The notes under the pieces are model-generated. The model made no database searches. It was given only the letters and a program-made list of their open reading frames with translations, and was not told where the DNA came from. A stretch of 64,000 nt of DNA from Phorcus lineatus (Eukaryota > Mollusca > Gastropoda > Trochida > Trochidae). Below, in pieces: positions 1 through 13,269 of this stretch. The stretch lies in the NCBI GenBank assembly GCA_921293015.1, contig OV121082.1, positions 52,038,971 through 52,102,970 on the forward strand. The letters are read 5' to 3'. Numbering within the stretch: position 1 is the first letter of the stretch; each line of letters opens with the position of its first letter. The translations under genes were made by a program, and so were the position numbers.

Positions 1-471
1 ACACTTATGTCTTACCAGTCCAGAGAGGTTTTAGTTTGATAATGTAATTGTTCAAAACAGCCTCGAAGATAAAAATCGATGCTCTGAGTATCAAATATAG
101 CAACACAACTTAAGCATTGAATTCATATATGCTATTCTGATGCCAGCGCAATAAGACATCAAAGCACTGTTAAGTTATAAACGTTCTTTTATGTTATAAA
201 ATGTTTATCATCATAACATTGTTATCTGTCTTCTCAGTAAAACTTAAGCGCTGTTAGGTAATTTACTGGAGATTCAGAATGCATTATGAGGATTTGAGAG
301 TTATGATATTGAAATTGTAAGTTATGCATTTTTTATCTTTAAATTTCGAATGCTTTTCTAAAGTTTTAGATGTCTATTGCAAATGTGTTTTAAATGAGGT
401 TTTGTCTTTGATTGTTAATTCGGATGTGATGTTGCTTATCAATCTTTCCTTATCATACATTTAAAACCGAA
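1..471. other. AT-rich non-coding DNA, nothing recognised
   Basis: No long open frame, RNA gene or repeat was recognised in this stretch. Confidence 0.5.
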
Positions 472-578
472 ATGGATTAAAAAGGATACTATGGATAAAA
501 AAAGAATACTATGGATAAAAAAGGATACTATGGATAAAAAAGGATACTATGGATAAAAAAGGATACTATTAGGATACA
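472..578. repeat. Minisatellite, about 19-20 bp unit, five copies
   Basis: The unit is close to GGATACTATGGATAAAAAA. Its GGATACT core begins at about 484, 523, 542 and 561, with a variant GAATACT copy at 504. The first and last units are degenerate. It looks like simple slippage or unequal exchange in non-coding DNA. Confidence 0.9.
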
Positions 579-1816
579 AGTTTTGCGAATCAACTCCTTC
601 CTGTCAACAAATAAGCAATAAGATATCTCTTTGGCTGTGAATTGGAAAAACTTGGTGGAATTTGAATTTTGTTTGATCTGGATATGATAATTTCTTGAAG
701 ATATAATGGTTTTGATTCATGCTGTTACCGGAAATGTTGCTTTCAGATCCAGTATGTTCTTGATGCGGTTTGTTTCCGTTTTATCGCAGGCTGCAGAAAT
801 TACTCATTCGTAAACAGAACGGCTCCTCCGGCTATATTGAGATAAAAATTATTGTCAGAATCTTTAAAATACACAAGCAAATAAAAATCTCAATTGTATT
901 ATTTTCATGTGAAAGTGAGATACACTGACAACTCCAATATTGTTTTGGATGTCTGCACACTATTTTGTAAAATTATGAAATGGTTGGAAACTTTATGTTT
1001 TGTAACAGATTGATTTATAAGGGGAGGTATTATGTATGTGAAAATATCCGATGATATGTCTATATAAACAATTGTAAATATCTTAGCTACTTAATTACTA
1101 GGCAAACAGAACGTAAGCTTTATGACAGAGATGTGTTAATATGAGAATTTGCTTCAATATGATTATTGCTAAGTCCTTATGATCGATTGGATTATCTGGA
1201 GAGTCATTTTCTTTCACTCTTAAGTCTAGAAAACTAATAACCACGTCTGTATAGCTTACTATATATTGCAGTAAAAAGAATGCATATTATATATCAATGC
1301 AGTGCCAATAGAAATTTATTACCTTATTTGCCTACATGTTGGGGACAAATGAACTCTAGGACTAAAAACAAAGACAGTTATTGGTGGAATTGGTGAAAAT
1401 GGAAAATTAACGTCCCGCTTTTTACCCCATTGAGTTAATTCAATATATTACCAATTAATATGAATACTCACTAATATCTCCACAATAAATTCCAGTTCAC
1501 CCACAATTTACACTACGCATATGATTGTTACGGATGTCTTACCTTGCCAGATCTCAAGTTACTTTAACACAGTCTGTATAACCTTTGAACATGCTGTAGC
1601 ATGTGTCCAGTGAAGGGATCTATATTCGCTGTCATCTTATACCAGTTATTATTGGGACTGTTTCTTTGAAGATCAGAGACGGATATTCAACTCTGGTTCT
1701 TATGTTTACAGAAGCCATTTACTTTTCATTATTGAAATGGATAGCTTTATAATTTGGTTATTTTTTTACCTTATTTACATGTATATAATAGGATGATGCC
1801 CCAAACATGATGTTAA

Positions 1817-1820
<4 letters not shown>
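579..1820. other. AT-rich non-coding DNA
   Basis: No gene is supported. The part from about 1550 to 1730 shows weak collinear similarity to about 11690-11860 (both contain a stretch like GCATGTGTCCAGTG, then ACTGTTTCT and a GATCAG motif), so it may be an extension of duplication cluster I. This similarity is much weaker than for the blocks listed below. Confidence 0.35.

Positions 1821-1887
<67 letters not shown>
1821..1887. repeat. (AT)n microsatellite
   Basis: An uninterrupted AT dinucleotide run of about 33 repeats ending in ATAATA. It is probably length-polymorphic and prone to assembly error. Confidence 0.97.
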
Positions 1888-1890
<3 letters not shown>

Positions 1891-2501
1891 CATTCATCAA
1901 TCATTTTACCTGGCTTGATACAAACCTAGTACATCTCTGCACATTGCTTAATCTAAATTCACACTTACAAAAACATAACGATAGTTCACAATCATTCAAA
2001 TTACTGTTATTAAGGTCATACATATTCATGTTACAGATATATCGAATTTTGTATTATGTGATTATTTTGTCACATGAAAGGTTGCACTTAAAGTCCATTT
2101 AAATGATTGATTTAGCTGAAAAGCAATGACTGAGTCTGGTATAATTTCCCTATACATTGTATCAAATTGATTGCCATTTGCTTCAATTTCTCCACATTAT
2201 TTGTGAGAAAACAAACTTTTTGACGTTTTGGCTTGTTAGTTAGTCAGACCACCATTAAATCATTCAGTTTTTACATCACTATACACATTACACCAATTTG
2301 TAATAATCTTATGTGATTTCATAGAAGTCACCACTGATGTAAAAGAGAAAATATGATTTCCGATTTGAATTCACGGGACAGCTTATACTCTGGTGTTCAA
2401 AATATCCAAATCATTATTATTCATATTATATTAAATTTTTCATGTGTTGAATATCCCCTTATCGATAATATAAAGGGTCTGTCTAAGCAATGATGAATTA
2501 T

Positions 2502-2579
2502 GAGGTGAGGTGAGGTGAGTTGGTGTTTAACGACGCTTTCAAGATTATTTCACTTATATCCCAGCTGCTAGCATTATAG
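2502..2579 (-). mobile_element. SINE copy, tail end only
   Basis: The stretch AGGTGAGGTGAGGTGAG followed by TTGGTGTTTAACGACGCTTTC and a TTTCACTTATATC block matches the first 75-80 bases of the full-length SINE at 56188-56505. Since the element reads on the minus strand, this is its 3' tail; the tRNA-like head is absent. 5' truncation is the usual outcome of SINE and LINE retrotransposition. The GGTGA repeats are the terminal tail on this strand. Confidence 0.8.
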
Positions 2580-3890
2580 GTACGTCAATATTGATATTGA
2601 TTTCTTCATTACATAATTGCATTGCATGTTCGATGACATATACAAAAGCTACTTTTTCTAACCGTACTCGGGCATGAGTCTCTGTCACTTTTAATTTCAC
2701 TGGATGCACTTTTTTTTTAATCTAAGCTTAAAAATATCGATTCAGTATCAATTACTTGATTATTTATGTTTGTATTTCAAGCAATAACAGCATTGTCAAA
2801 ATCACATTTTACTTTTACTATGCATTTTATTATATTAACTCAAACATTTTGGTCCCTTGAAGCTGGAAAGACAGCAATACTTTAGTGTTATGATGTCACC
2901 TCTTGGAAATGTTAACTTCTATACCAGGCACTCATAGCCTATAAAAGTCATATGTGTAGATCAAACGATTTAGGAAACCAGAAAACACCTGATAAGAGAA
3001 TGTATTTAACTACTTTCCCCAGATATCTGCTATGTGGCATATTTTGTACTAATATAGAGTTTAAATTTGTAATAAGAGTTTAAAATTTATTCTTTATTAT
3101 ATCAGAATAATAAAAACATAATCAGAATATAGAGGTAGGAATACTATCATTCTTGTATATCAATTTCGTTGGAATTGTCAATGTCACCAAAGATGAATTA
3201 AAATTTCCTACGTATAAGTGATATAATCAATTGAAAAAAATATCACAGTAATGAAAATAAGTTTGTTTAGTGCCAAACGTCATATCAATTGCCATTTGTA
3301 GTAATTAAAAATTACAAAATACAAACACTTATTACTTCATCCATTTCTGTGCATTATATCTTATTTTTATTTACCATTGATACATACTGAATATAGTGTG
3401 AATAAACACACCAATACAGTTATGTAAGATTTCAAATTCCCCTTGCTAAAGGATAACAGTATGCCTGGATCAAGCTGATCATTAATAAAGCTAAAATCAA
3501 TAGACTAAATCAATCCAGCTTGTGTGTACGGTTTACTGCTGATTGTCTGTTTACTTAAGATCAGTATGCAGTCTATTTCCTGGGAAAACCATATCCCAGT
3601 TTAGAATGAGAGATCCATTACCACTGACTTTATAGTCATCTATAGCGTTTCCCGGTTCAATGAATTATTGACAGTGTGAAGTAGGGGAATTTGATCATTT
3701 GTATGGGTTTCCCTTTTATGTAAGCCACGTCAGAGAAATATATAATATGAACAAAAAATTATACTAAAGGAAGATTAACTGAACAAACCTATATAATTTT
3801 GTTTACTTGTGACATTTTAAAGTCATTGCCAAACTATATTTATCAAGGTCCGAAGCTACATAAATTGATTGTGTTGTATAAACACCACGT
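2580..3890. other. Non-coding DNA, nothing recognised
   Basis: No open frame of note, RNA gene or mobile element was recognised. Confidence 0.45.
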
Positions 3891-3894
3891 TTGA

Positions 3895-4870
3895 CTAATT
3901 TGGGAAGTTTTTTTACTTTAGACAAAATTTGTCAAACGCTACGAAGAACGTCATTGTGTAATGTCGATGCTTCTCGGCAAGCTTGACATTCTTTTCAGGC
4001 TTTTATTTTTGGAAACGCATGACAACCAGTAACTGATGTCCATAAATCATGTTTGAAATCTTTAAGTACAGGCAAGAGATGAATAGAATTGATGAAAGCA
4101 AAGACCTTGTTAATAAGTGACAGAATAATGTTTACATTTTGTACATAAAGAGGCACAAATACATCAAAGAAAACTTAAATTATATAAATGTTTACCATCC
4201 AAAAGTACAACGTCACTTAAGTTCAAATCACATTTGGTACAGGTCAATTGAACAGCGAATGTCATTACTGCTTTTCACAAGGACTAAAAGTCAACAAATT
4301 CGGTAATATTTCTAGTAATAAAGTAATTTCATAAGTATATATATAAGTTTGAATAATCTCTAAGAGATTAAAGGTTTCAGGTTCAACTTGAAAATATATT
4401 AACAAAATATAGTATACAATCACATCCCAAAGGAAAAGGTTGACCTTTGTGATATATTGAACCAATAATAAAATATAAAAACAGCAATGTCTGGAACTAT
4501 GAAACTCATTACTAACAGATACGATGTATTCCTCTGGGGCTGCCTGCAAACTGGATAGAGATCATTCAGGATTGCAATGTACACGTAAAGCAATGCTTAG
4601 AAATGAAGTTATCTTCAGTCTATTTCACATATATGAAGTTGATAGACAGGACTTAAAATGATGTGCAATATCTAAAACTATAAAAAGCATTACTAACATA
4701 ATGTACACTGTACATGATAAAGTTGCTAGAGGATCGCAATATACACGTTATACAATGCTTAGAACGGCATCTATCTACAGTTGATCCAAGAATACAGGCG
4801 ATACACAAGACTTCTAATACGCTGAGGGAAGTGAGATAAAGGAAGTGGAATACAATTTAAAATATTTTTT
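3895..4870. repeat. Cluster I duplicated block, copy 1 (partner 9720-10660)
   Basis: Direct, collinear match to about 9720-10660 at an offset near 5.8-5.95 kb. Anchors: AACTGATGTCCAT at 4031 matches 9831, and TCTGGAACTATG at 4490 matches 10441, followed in both by a CATTACT block and TATTCCTCTGGGGCT. The copies carry many substitutions and indels not in multiples of three, so this is not a conserved exon. A small local duplication is also present: about 4500-4620 resembles about 4670-4770 (ATACACG then CAATGCTTAGAA in both). Confidence 0.75.
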
Positions 4871-6250
4871 CAAGAGGATTGTATTTATGGTGGCGTCTAT
4901 TGTAATTTTATGAGCGAAGCTAATAGTACCAATTACAATCCATATAAGCCTTATTACATGAAGATGAAATGGGATGAGTAAAAGTAGGTGTATGGCAATG
5001 ACACACTTGCAAGAATCAACATTGATTTAAACTGTGATTTCAGTTGATACGTGAATCTATATATCTATTTTTGTAGCAACTTGTCTGACAAAGATCAACT
5101 CACTCAGTGCAAGTTATGAAGTGCTTTACATATTGGAAAAACACTAATGGACAGAAGAAGATTATTAAAACATATAATTATCATCAATCACATATCTATA
5201 CCAACTCCATTCCATCCCAAACGCGATGGAATGTTCAGGAAACGGCCCGCGTCACCTGCAATAAAAACAAATGTGTAGACACAGGCAGGAAATGGCCATC
5301 ATGATATAGAAACGCCGACATTGGAATTAATATTCTTTCTCTCTTTGCATACAAGTGGTATGAATATAATGAAAAAATCAAATAATTAGGTTCATTGTGA
5401 TATATGTATCAGCTTGCGGAATGAGATAGAAAATTTGAACTTCTTTCCTTTTCTGACAGTCCCTCAGTCCCAAATTGATTCTTGACATTTACGTCAATTC
5501 AAAGTTAAAGTTGGAACTTCCAATAGTTCAATTAATATAATTGATTATCACTGAACAAGTGTGGTAATTTATTTCTTCATTTGAAACCACTCTGCACACG
5601 TTCAGATTGATTTAATTCCAGACGTGCTGAAGGTGTTTGGAAAGTGAAGGTGTAGTTAGTGTTTTGTGCTGAAGGGTGTATTGACTGTAGCGGTTCTCCA
5701 TCCGATTCAATCACTTCATTGAACTTGAAGTTTATTGAATATGACGAATTTTCAACCTGTTCAAAAAGTTTGTGAAGTAAGAACACAACAGTTCAAGAAT
5801 AAAAATATGGAAGAATGCACTTTGAGTTTAAATAAGCTTTTTATCAGCCTGTCCGCCACCTTATGCACATTGCAAGGCTTAGTGATTTGATAACCTTCCT
5901 CTTCTCTCTGTATTCCCCAAATATATTGATGGTTATTTTTCTATTCTTCAATCCTAATTTTAGTGAGGTGAGGCCAGTCTCAGCAGTAAGGAAAAGAGGG
6001 TTTTAACCAGTAGCACTCATAGCGACGTTCAAGAACAAGTGGTCATTGTTGTTAAATAGCGATTTTTACATTTATTTGTGGAAAATCTTTATCATTTTTG
6101 CATATTCATCAATATCAAATAGACATTATGGATAAAGATGTGGCTCTTGTGATTTTCAGTGCAAAATTAAAGCATCCCATTTTAATTCTTAATTTACAAT
6201 GTAAACAATTGCGATTTACCCTTTTAAATTCATAGGAAGGCGTTAAATTA
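4871..6250. other. Non-coding DNA
   Basis: Apart from short chance frames nothing is recognised. About 4875-4920 is still similar to about 10665-10710, so the cluster I block may extend slightly into it. Confidence 0.4.
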
Positions 6251-6259
6251 CTTTTTGAA

Positions 6260-9200
6260 TGAGAAAATACACATGCTTAGAATATCATCAACAAAATATC
6301 CTATTCAATTTGTGACAACTTTGTCCGCAAAAACATGTTTTTTCCTATTTGAGTTTTGAAATAAAACTATTTATTATTTCCACTGGTTAAAGGAGAAATC
6401 AATTGAATTAATTTAACCGAGAGAGTAAAATTTCTGAAATTATGTGGAAAAAATCTATTAATGTGTTTGCATTGATGGTTTAATTACTTTGCTTAGATTT
6501 CCGCCTGCTGCATTTGGCGTTGACTTGTTATAGAAATAATATACAGGTCATTATAAAAATTTGATTTTGAGCATCAACACATTATTCATATTTCTTTTGA
6601 AATAAGTACATAACAAGAGGGTTAGAAGACTTTTATTTTATATGATATTCATTATTGTTCTTACCAAAATTTAAACATGGTTATAAACTGTTAAGGTAAC
6701 AATTATGATAATTATGTTCAAAATCTAAACGTCCTTTCCCTTCTCAATCAATTATTTAATTCTGTCCATTATTTCATTTACTCTTGGATGTGCTTGTTAT
6801 GTGTATAAACATCATATTTGATTTCAAATCATAAATGATGACATTATTTTCCATAAAATGTATCGCATTGACCTATGCTGATAAAACATTTTACCACTGT
6901 TTTCCCTCTTACAACATACAACAGTAAGCTTAGAAAAACCTCATCCTGGGAACAGCTTGAAGTAACAGACCGTTTCATTGGCTTGAAAGCAAAGACACTT
7001 TGCTAGTTGCTGTATATTTACATAAGACTTTCATGTGGTTTGTCTCTGAAAAAGGTATCTTTTGAGAACGCTTTTCCGATCAAAGCACCTCGCTATATCC
7101 ATATCAGAGAGATTGCCGAAGAAGGCTGACTTTTCATTCTTTGTCTTTTTATACATATACTAACAGCCGAATGAAAGTATGCAAAGAATGGTAGATATTC
7201 TAAGGTTTTGAATTTATTTTATTTCCTCGAGCAGAGCTGTTTCGTTTTCCGCCATATAGATTAATGTTTAGGTGGAAAAATTAATGTGAATGATATATCT
7301 AGACTGGATAGTTTGGAATCCATCAGCTTTAAGTAAGAGGGAAAATGAAGCAACTGCATCAAATAAAGTGAATAAGACATTTTATATCCCTTCATCGACC
7401 AAGCAACAGTGGGAAAATCAAAGATAGATGTCCTATCTGTTATCGATTTACAGGGCGATAGACTGATGATTAATAATGCTTCAACTAGTGCACCTGTCAC
7501 TAACTGCTACGTTGATGTAATGCAAGTAACCAAATTAATGTAAATAGAATAGATTTATTTTTTGGATACAACACTTGATCTTATTTTCTATTCTCAAAGA
7601 TACGTGAAATTGACACTTCGAATGTTTTTTAAAAACTGTAAGGTAAATATAAGAAATAGAATAATTGCAAAAGTTATTTCCAAAACAGAGACCAATCATA
7701 ACACTAATTGAAACTATCATATAAAGCAGTATATCGATAAAGGTAAACTTGATTACACATCGATCCAACAACCTAAGTTACTAAGGCCAGTGTCAAAGAC
7801 ATTAATGTCACCAGGATGTAATAAAACACCACAGGATAAAATACAAGTGAAGTGAACCGTGAATGTGATAAGCACTTTGATCAGGGCTAATAGTCAACAA
7901 ATATGTGTTATACTAAGTGACAAAGCAACAGTATTTCTTTTCAGATTTGAAAACTGTTAAGAAAAATAACACAATGACTGAAATAAACCCTTCTATTGTT
8001 AAATCCTGAAAGGTTTTGATGTTAAACTTTGTATCTACATCTGTTACGACTTGCTCAGCAATGAAGGACATCTGAAAGTATAAAACGAGAGAAAGTTTTG
8101 AGGTTACTCTTGTTTAATCCTAAATTAGTTGAACTGTAACTGCAACATAATCAAACACAATTACATCTCAAGAATAAAGATGACATTTCAGGCGATGATC
8201 ATTTAAAGATCGTACAATGCCTGGAAATATATGTACCTCATTACCAGCAGACGATAATAATTCCCCTTAGGCTATCATTTGATTGCATTCCGTTGCTCCC
8301 GAATCGAAAAGTGTAATGTTTTCACTTGTCTATCTATCTGTCTGTTTATCACCACAGGCTATAATTGTACCGATGTACGTAACATTGATACTTATTAGTT
8401 ATGTAACCATTTTTACAATGTATCAAACTCTGCAGATGAAGTCATCAATAGCTTATTAACGACTGTAATGCTTAGAAGTTCATGCTTATCCATTTCATTT
8501 AGAATACATCGGACAATTGTTATATAACATATTTTAGACAGATTTTAAATAGAGTTCTCTACAAGCAACACGTTATGGTGTCATGTATTATCTTTGAGAG
8601 TAGGATCCCAATTCCGCTATGGCTAACATTTTATTCAGTAAAAGTTATTCATCATTGTAGAAATAAAAAGAGGAATTGGGTTATATTAATTTTATTTGAA
8701 ATTGTCTTGGTTAATTTTCTTATATGAATTCATTTGTTTCATGAAAAATGCATAAACTTTGGGATTAGCTACATGAAGTGTTTTACCATTACCTGTAAAC
8801 CACACGTCCAGAGGTGCTTCAAACATTTTCTATAGGACTTAGTTACCTTGAGATAAACAGCTATTGATCTTTATTTGAGTATATAAAGGCAAATCAACCA
8901 CTGCACATATTTAAATAGGTGTATGTGCACATTTACTGATTAACTCTGGCTAATTATCTGAATGAATACGAATTCAATGTATGGTGTAAACATGTGGGGA
9001 ATTTTCCAAAATTGATCACTCCATGGAGTTCTCTTTTTGTTATAAACTCGTGGGTGCACCGATTGACTTGATTCCTCAAAGAATTCTATTTCAGTTTAGT
9101 GATCACCATGATAAATGTTCATCAAACACGAGGCCTAAGGTTGCATTTGCAAACTTTTATCATTGTAAGCATATGCTAGATTTTGAACCTGGACAAGACA

Positions 9201-9480
9201 TTCGAGTTGCGACATTAAACAAGAGTCAAACATTTACAACTCACCAATTCAACAGGAGATAACACTTTGAGAACTGATTATATAGACCGATTCTTCCGCA
9301 TATTTGACAGTTTTCCAGACGTTCTTCAGACATTAAGTCAACCCATTTCTAAGGACAACAAATAATTGATTATTCATGGTTCTGTTTTCGGTTAATCAGT
9401 TTTGTTTTGTTCATAGACACATCATATAGATGATATCAAGTGTGAAGAACATTTGCAATAACTATTAAAAATAGCCAAAA
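6260..9480. repeat. Cluster I long duplicated block, copy 1 (partner 13500-16860)
   Basis: Direct match to about 13500-16860 at an offset of about 7.28-7.37 kb. The clearest anchor is GAATGTGATAAGCACTTTGA at 7861 against 15229. Others are GGCTTGAAAGCAAAGACA near 6980 against 14349 and the TCAACCACT segment near 8895 against 16310. A frame of about 80 codons at 9023-9262 is not conserved in the partner, so it is not treated as a gene. The module at about 8165-8285 also resembles 4425-4545, 10370-10495 and 15440-15565. Confidence 0.8.
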
Positions 9481-9719
9481 CACTGAACAGATTTTAATGA
9501 TTCCTTAGAATTCAAATAATCTTTTTTTTAAAATGTGTTTTAAATTTATTTTAGTAGAACAGAAACCTGCTATTTACATCCAGTCATCAAATACTTTGAT
9601 GCTAGCATTGAATCAGCAATGAACTGGCATTGTTCAATTTCTGTATTTAATTTGAGTTTTGTTTCTTAAGACATGGCTACTTTAAATCACTTATGACTTA
9701 ACAAAACTTTTGAGATAAT

Positions 9720-10660
9720 CTGACTTTGGAAAGAATTTGTCGAACGCTTCAAAGAAGGTCGTTGGGTAATGTCAAATTTACTTTGAATTCTCAACAGGCT
9801 TTTATACTTGGAAAGACATAAGAACCAGGAACTGATGTCCATCAATCATGATTTAAAGCTTTAAGTTCAAATAAATAAACTGATATTTTGATAGGAGCTC
9901 TGACTGACATTTTGATAGAAATATTTAGGAAACGGTGAACGAGTTCAAATAGTTTTTTAACGAACAAAAAAAGATAAATTTTGTCAAATCTAAATAAATT
10001 GAAAACTACAAATCTATTTTTATCATTAGAAACAGTGTTGCGATCTTTTAACTGGCATCTATAACAAGATTATACTTTTTTAAACATTTTACAGTAAGTA
10101 TGACAAGGGAATTCTCGTAACGTATAAAAGTAACAAGTAAAGTTGTCATGAGACAATGGGCACATTCTTCCTTGAAATAAGTAAACTATTCCGAGACAAA
10201 GTAAATAAATTCATGAATGCACACATTGTATATAATCAAATTGCAAATAAATGGCATATAAAGTTCTAATATTTGATTTCCAAACCTCAAAAAGTCTGAC
10301 ACAACTTTGAAGTTTAAACTGTGTAATGCAAAATCAAGTCAGTGTTACTGCAACACTATAAAGAACACAATTACACCCCCAAGGAAACGGTTGACCTTTG
10401 TGAAAAACTGAACCAATGATGACACAAAGAAGTAGCAATGTCTGGAACTATGTAACTCATTACTTACAGACACGGCGTATTCCTCTGGGGCTTCCTACAA
10501 ACGGGATAGATCCTTCAGGATTGCAATGTACAATGCTTCAAATGACACATCTACAGTTGATTCAAACATAAAGGCGAGATACGAGACACTTAAAATCTAC
10601 GGAAACTGATACAAAGAAAGTGAAATAGATTAGAAATAGATAACTGTATAGATAACACAG
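9720..10660. repeat. Cluster I duplicated block, copy 2 (partner 3895-4870)
   Basis: Second copy of the block described at 3895-4870. It starts near GAATTTGTCGAACGCTTC, runs through CAGGAACTGATGTCCATC and ends just past the CATCTACAGTTGATTC stretch. Relative to its partner it has lost the small internal duplication of the ATACACG segment. Confidence 0.75.
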
Positions 10661-12410
10661 TTATCCTAAAAGGATAGTACTTATGATGTTGGCTAGTATT
10701 ATTGCATTGGTGAAGTACACAATACTATATGCATTTCGTCTAATAGTATGTAGATTAAAATGCTCATTGGAAAACGAATCAAAGATAAAAAAAACTTTAT
10801 AAGACGCTGTAATTTCCACACTTATCATGCGTTCGGTTAAACTCACAAAACTATTTTTTTCTAAATCGGAGGACAACAGTTGACTACGTGTTTTATTAAA
10901 TATATGTTTCAGATTATTTGGGGCATTTGGTATATGTATATGTAATAATTGTTCGACCTCATTCACCAAAGTTCTGTTTTAAAACAAAAACAACTTTTTT
11001 TCCATAGACGTATGCAGAAATAACATCCATGATAAGGACTGTCCAGAACAGAACACTTAATGTCACCATTGACGAGTTAAAAAATAATGTCAAACATTTA
11101 GCCTAGTTAATGTGACACAGAGTATGTTTCATAAATTTGGTTTGTGGCTAAAATAATATCCAAAATGCCATATGAATTGAGTTAAGTTAAAATCGCATTT
11201 TTAAAGTTGCATAGTTATCTCTTAAATTTCAAAATTATGATATTTTCATCTTTTCAATTATAAATGAAAACCGGTCATATAAAAGTAGAGAAGTCGAACT
11301 TCTGCGGCCCATTTATAAGCATATTTCTTATGATCTACTAAGCACTACCAACCTATATTTATCATTGAGTCAACTTTAAATAAGTTTCTACAATTACGTT
11401 TGAATCATTGGCGTGCGTCGCTGTCCGGTTTTCGATCACAAATCTCGACTGAAACCCGTATATTGTATATACTAAACTGGTAAGCATTGAGATGTTGATT
11501 TTCATAAAGAACCACTTAGTCTCGATCAAACAACATCATTTACAAAGTTTGACATATTTTACCCCAACAACATACTATGTGCCCCTTTAAAATAGACTGT
11601 GGCCCTTCTGTTTATACCATTGGAACCTTTCTGAATTTGCACAATGTCATGTCTATTTTTGCTCGTCCAGATTGATGTATATTCAAACGTGCCATAGCGT
11701 GTATCCACTGCAACAATTCCCCATCCGCTCTCTACCGATACAGCAATTAGTGTTAAGTGTGATTATTGTGCATGGTCAAGTACTGTTTCTGGAAAGTGTG
11801 CTATTCCTGTGAAAGATCAGTTTAATTCATTTCTGTTCGTGTTCATGTTTCACTTACATGGACACTGTATTGATTACCTCTAAACGTTGTGAAGCAATAT
11901 CTAATGAACATGATCTCATCTGTGTTCTTCTGACAGAGTAAATTATCGGAATTTCTAATGATGTTGTTTCAAGAAACATCAGTTTCATGCTAATGTCTAG
12001 ATCTGTATCGAATGTCTGGGGTTTCACTTCCTTCCTTTTGAATGAGTCTGGATGAAAATAAAACCGTGTTTTACATTTATGGATATTTCAGGTTATGATT
12101 TGAAAATATTGATGTGGCTTATCAAGGATTTCCACACAACTGTCTCGAGTTCATGTTCACCTCCTTGTTTTAAGTAAAAACATCAACTTATTTAGGATGA
12201 TGTTCATATACGAATAATGAAAACTCACACTTCACAGATCCCTTAGCGTTTTTTCTTGGATAGATTACAAAACACGAAATAACAATAAAGCGCTTAGTCT
12301 TGCAGCCATTTATATGTTCAAATGTCATTTTCATGCTCCATTTATCAGCCTTTTTACATGTAGCATTTATATGCCAATACTCATGATATATATATATTTA
12401 TATCTTCTTG
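10661..12410. other. Non-coding DNA between duplicated blocks
   Basis: A 102-codon minus-strand frame (10661-10969) overlaps duplicated sequence whose partner near 4870 has no such frame. About 11410-11580 resembles about 54190-54390: TGTCCGGTTTTCGATCA and ACATACT.TGTGCCCC occur in both. This is the only clear link found between clusters I and III. Nothing else is recognised. Confidence 0.4.
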
Positions 12411-13269
12411 TAGAGGAGTTTGCGCCCTTAAGAATTAGCCATTGTAGGGCTCCATACCTTAAATATTTATGGAGCTAGGGATAATTTAGTTTCGCTAAGA
12501 AACACAGTTCGCGATATCCTTACGATAGGCTAACCTTCTCCTGTTGGAGATCGCCCTGGTCTTCATTGCCGTCCGCACGGAGCCTATAAATATCGAGCTA
12601 AGCTCTGGTACCAGGAGTCTTGACTTGACCCTTGCTGGGAGAGGTCACGGGTGGACCTGGGACGCTGGAGGTGAATTGGTGAGGTTAATGTTCCTTTATT
12701 TTTTTCTCTGTACCTTTCTGGAGTATGTGATCACTTCCTGTAAGAACTTACAGTTTTAACCTTACCTTCCCTCCCATTATTTGATAAGTTCTACCATACC
12801 TAATCTAGTGTTCTTGTTCATTTACTCACTCAAATAGTGATTAGGGATAATCTAAGGTACTGTGTGCTTGTTGTTTTATTCATCCCTATTGTTAGTCCAC
12901 CCGTGCCCCGTTCCCTCACTTGTATATTCGCCAAAGTGTTGCAGTCTTATGTATGCTATCTCGTTAAGACGGCCATTAGCTTATCTTGTTGTTACAACGT
13001 CTGGGGGTATGCTAGCGTGATTCCCTACAGTTTGTCTATTTGTTTATTCATGGGCTGTTGACTTCCTTAATTAGTTGTTAACTCCCGTTGAGTGGATTAC
13101 GGGTAGCTTGTTGCTGTACCCGGTTATCGTCTTGCTTAGACTGCAAATAAATCACTTGATTCACGGATTGGCTTCTCTCTAGTTATTTATTGGCTTGATT
13201 ATTTTCTTTTCTTATCTTCTGTCGGATAAACGGGTTTCACCTGAGTTTAGATATCGTTACACCGTGACA
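12411..13269 (+). mobile_element. Candidate solo LTR, ends uncertain
   Basis: This island is visibly richer in G and C than its surroundings. It can be read as a long terminal repeat: a TGT start near 12411, a TATAAATA box at about 12583, an AATAAA poly(A) signal near 13146 and an ACA end at 13261 or 13269 (CCGTGACA). It is absent from the equivalent part of the duplicated block. No matching target-site duplication could be found for any tested pair of ends, and no second LTR or internal gag-pol sequence is present. A different repeat type is possible. The inverted repeat GCTCCATA / TATGGAGC lies at about 12450-12476. Confidence 0.35.

Noticed and set aside
472..578. Regular direct repeats that might suggest a CRISPR array
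   Set aside because: Units are adjacent without spacers and the DNA is eukaryotic; it is a minisatellite.
4265..4549. 94-codon minus-strand ORF
   Set aside because: Three other copies of the same module (8.2, 10.4, 15.5 kb) do not keep the frame.
9023..9262. 79-codon plus-strand ORF
   Set aside because: The duplicate at about 16440-16680 has frame-disrupting indels and stops, so it is not conserved as protein.
10661..10969. 102-codon minus-strand ORF
   Set aside because: It begins in duplicated sequence whose partner near 4870 shows no corresponding frame; composition is typical of chance AT-rich frames.
12544..13061. Two ORFs of about 70 codons in the GC-richer island
   Set aside because: They fit better as chance frames in a candidate LTR, with a TATA box and a poly(A) signal in place of a coding context.
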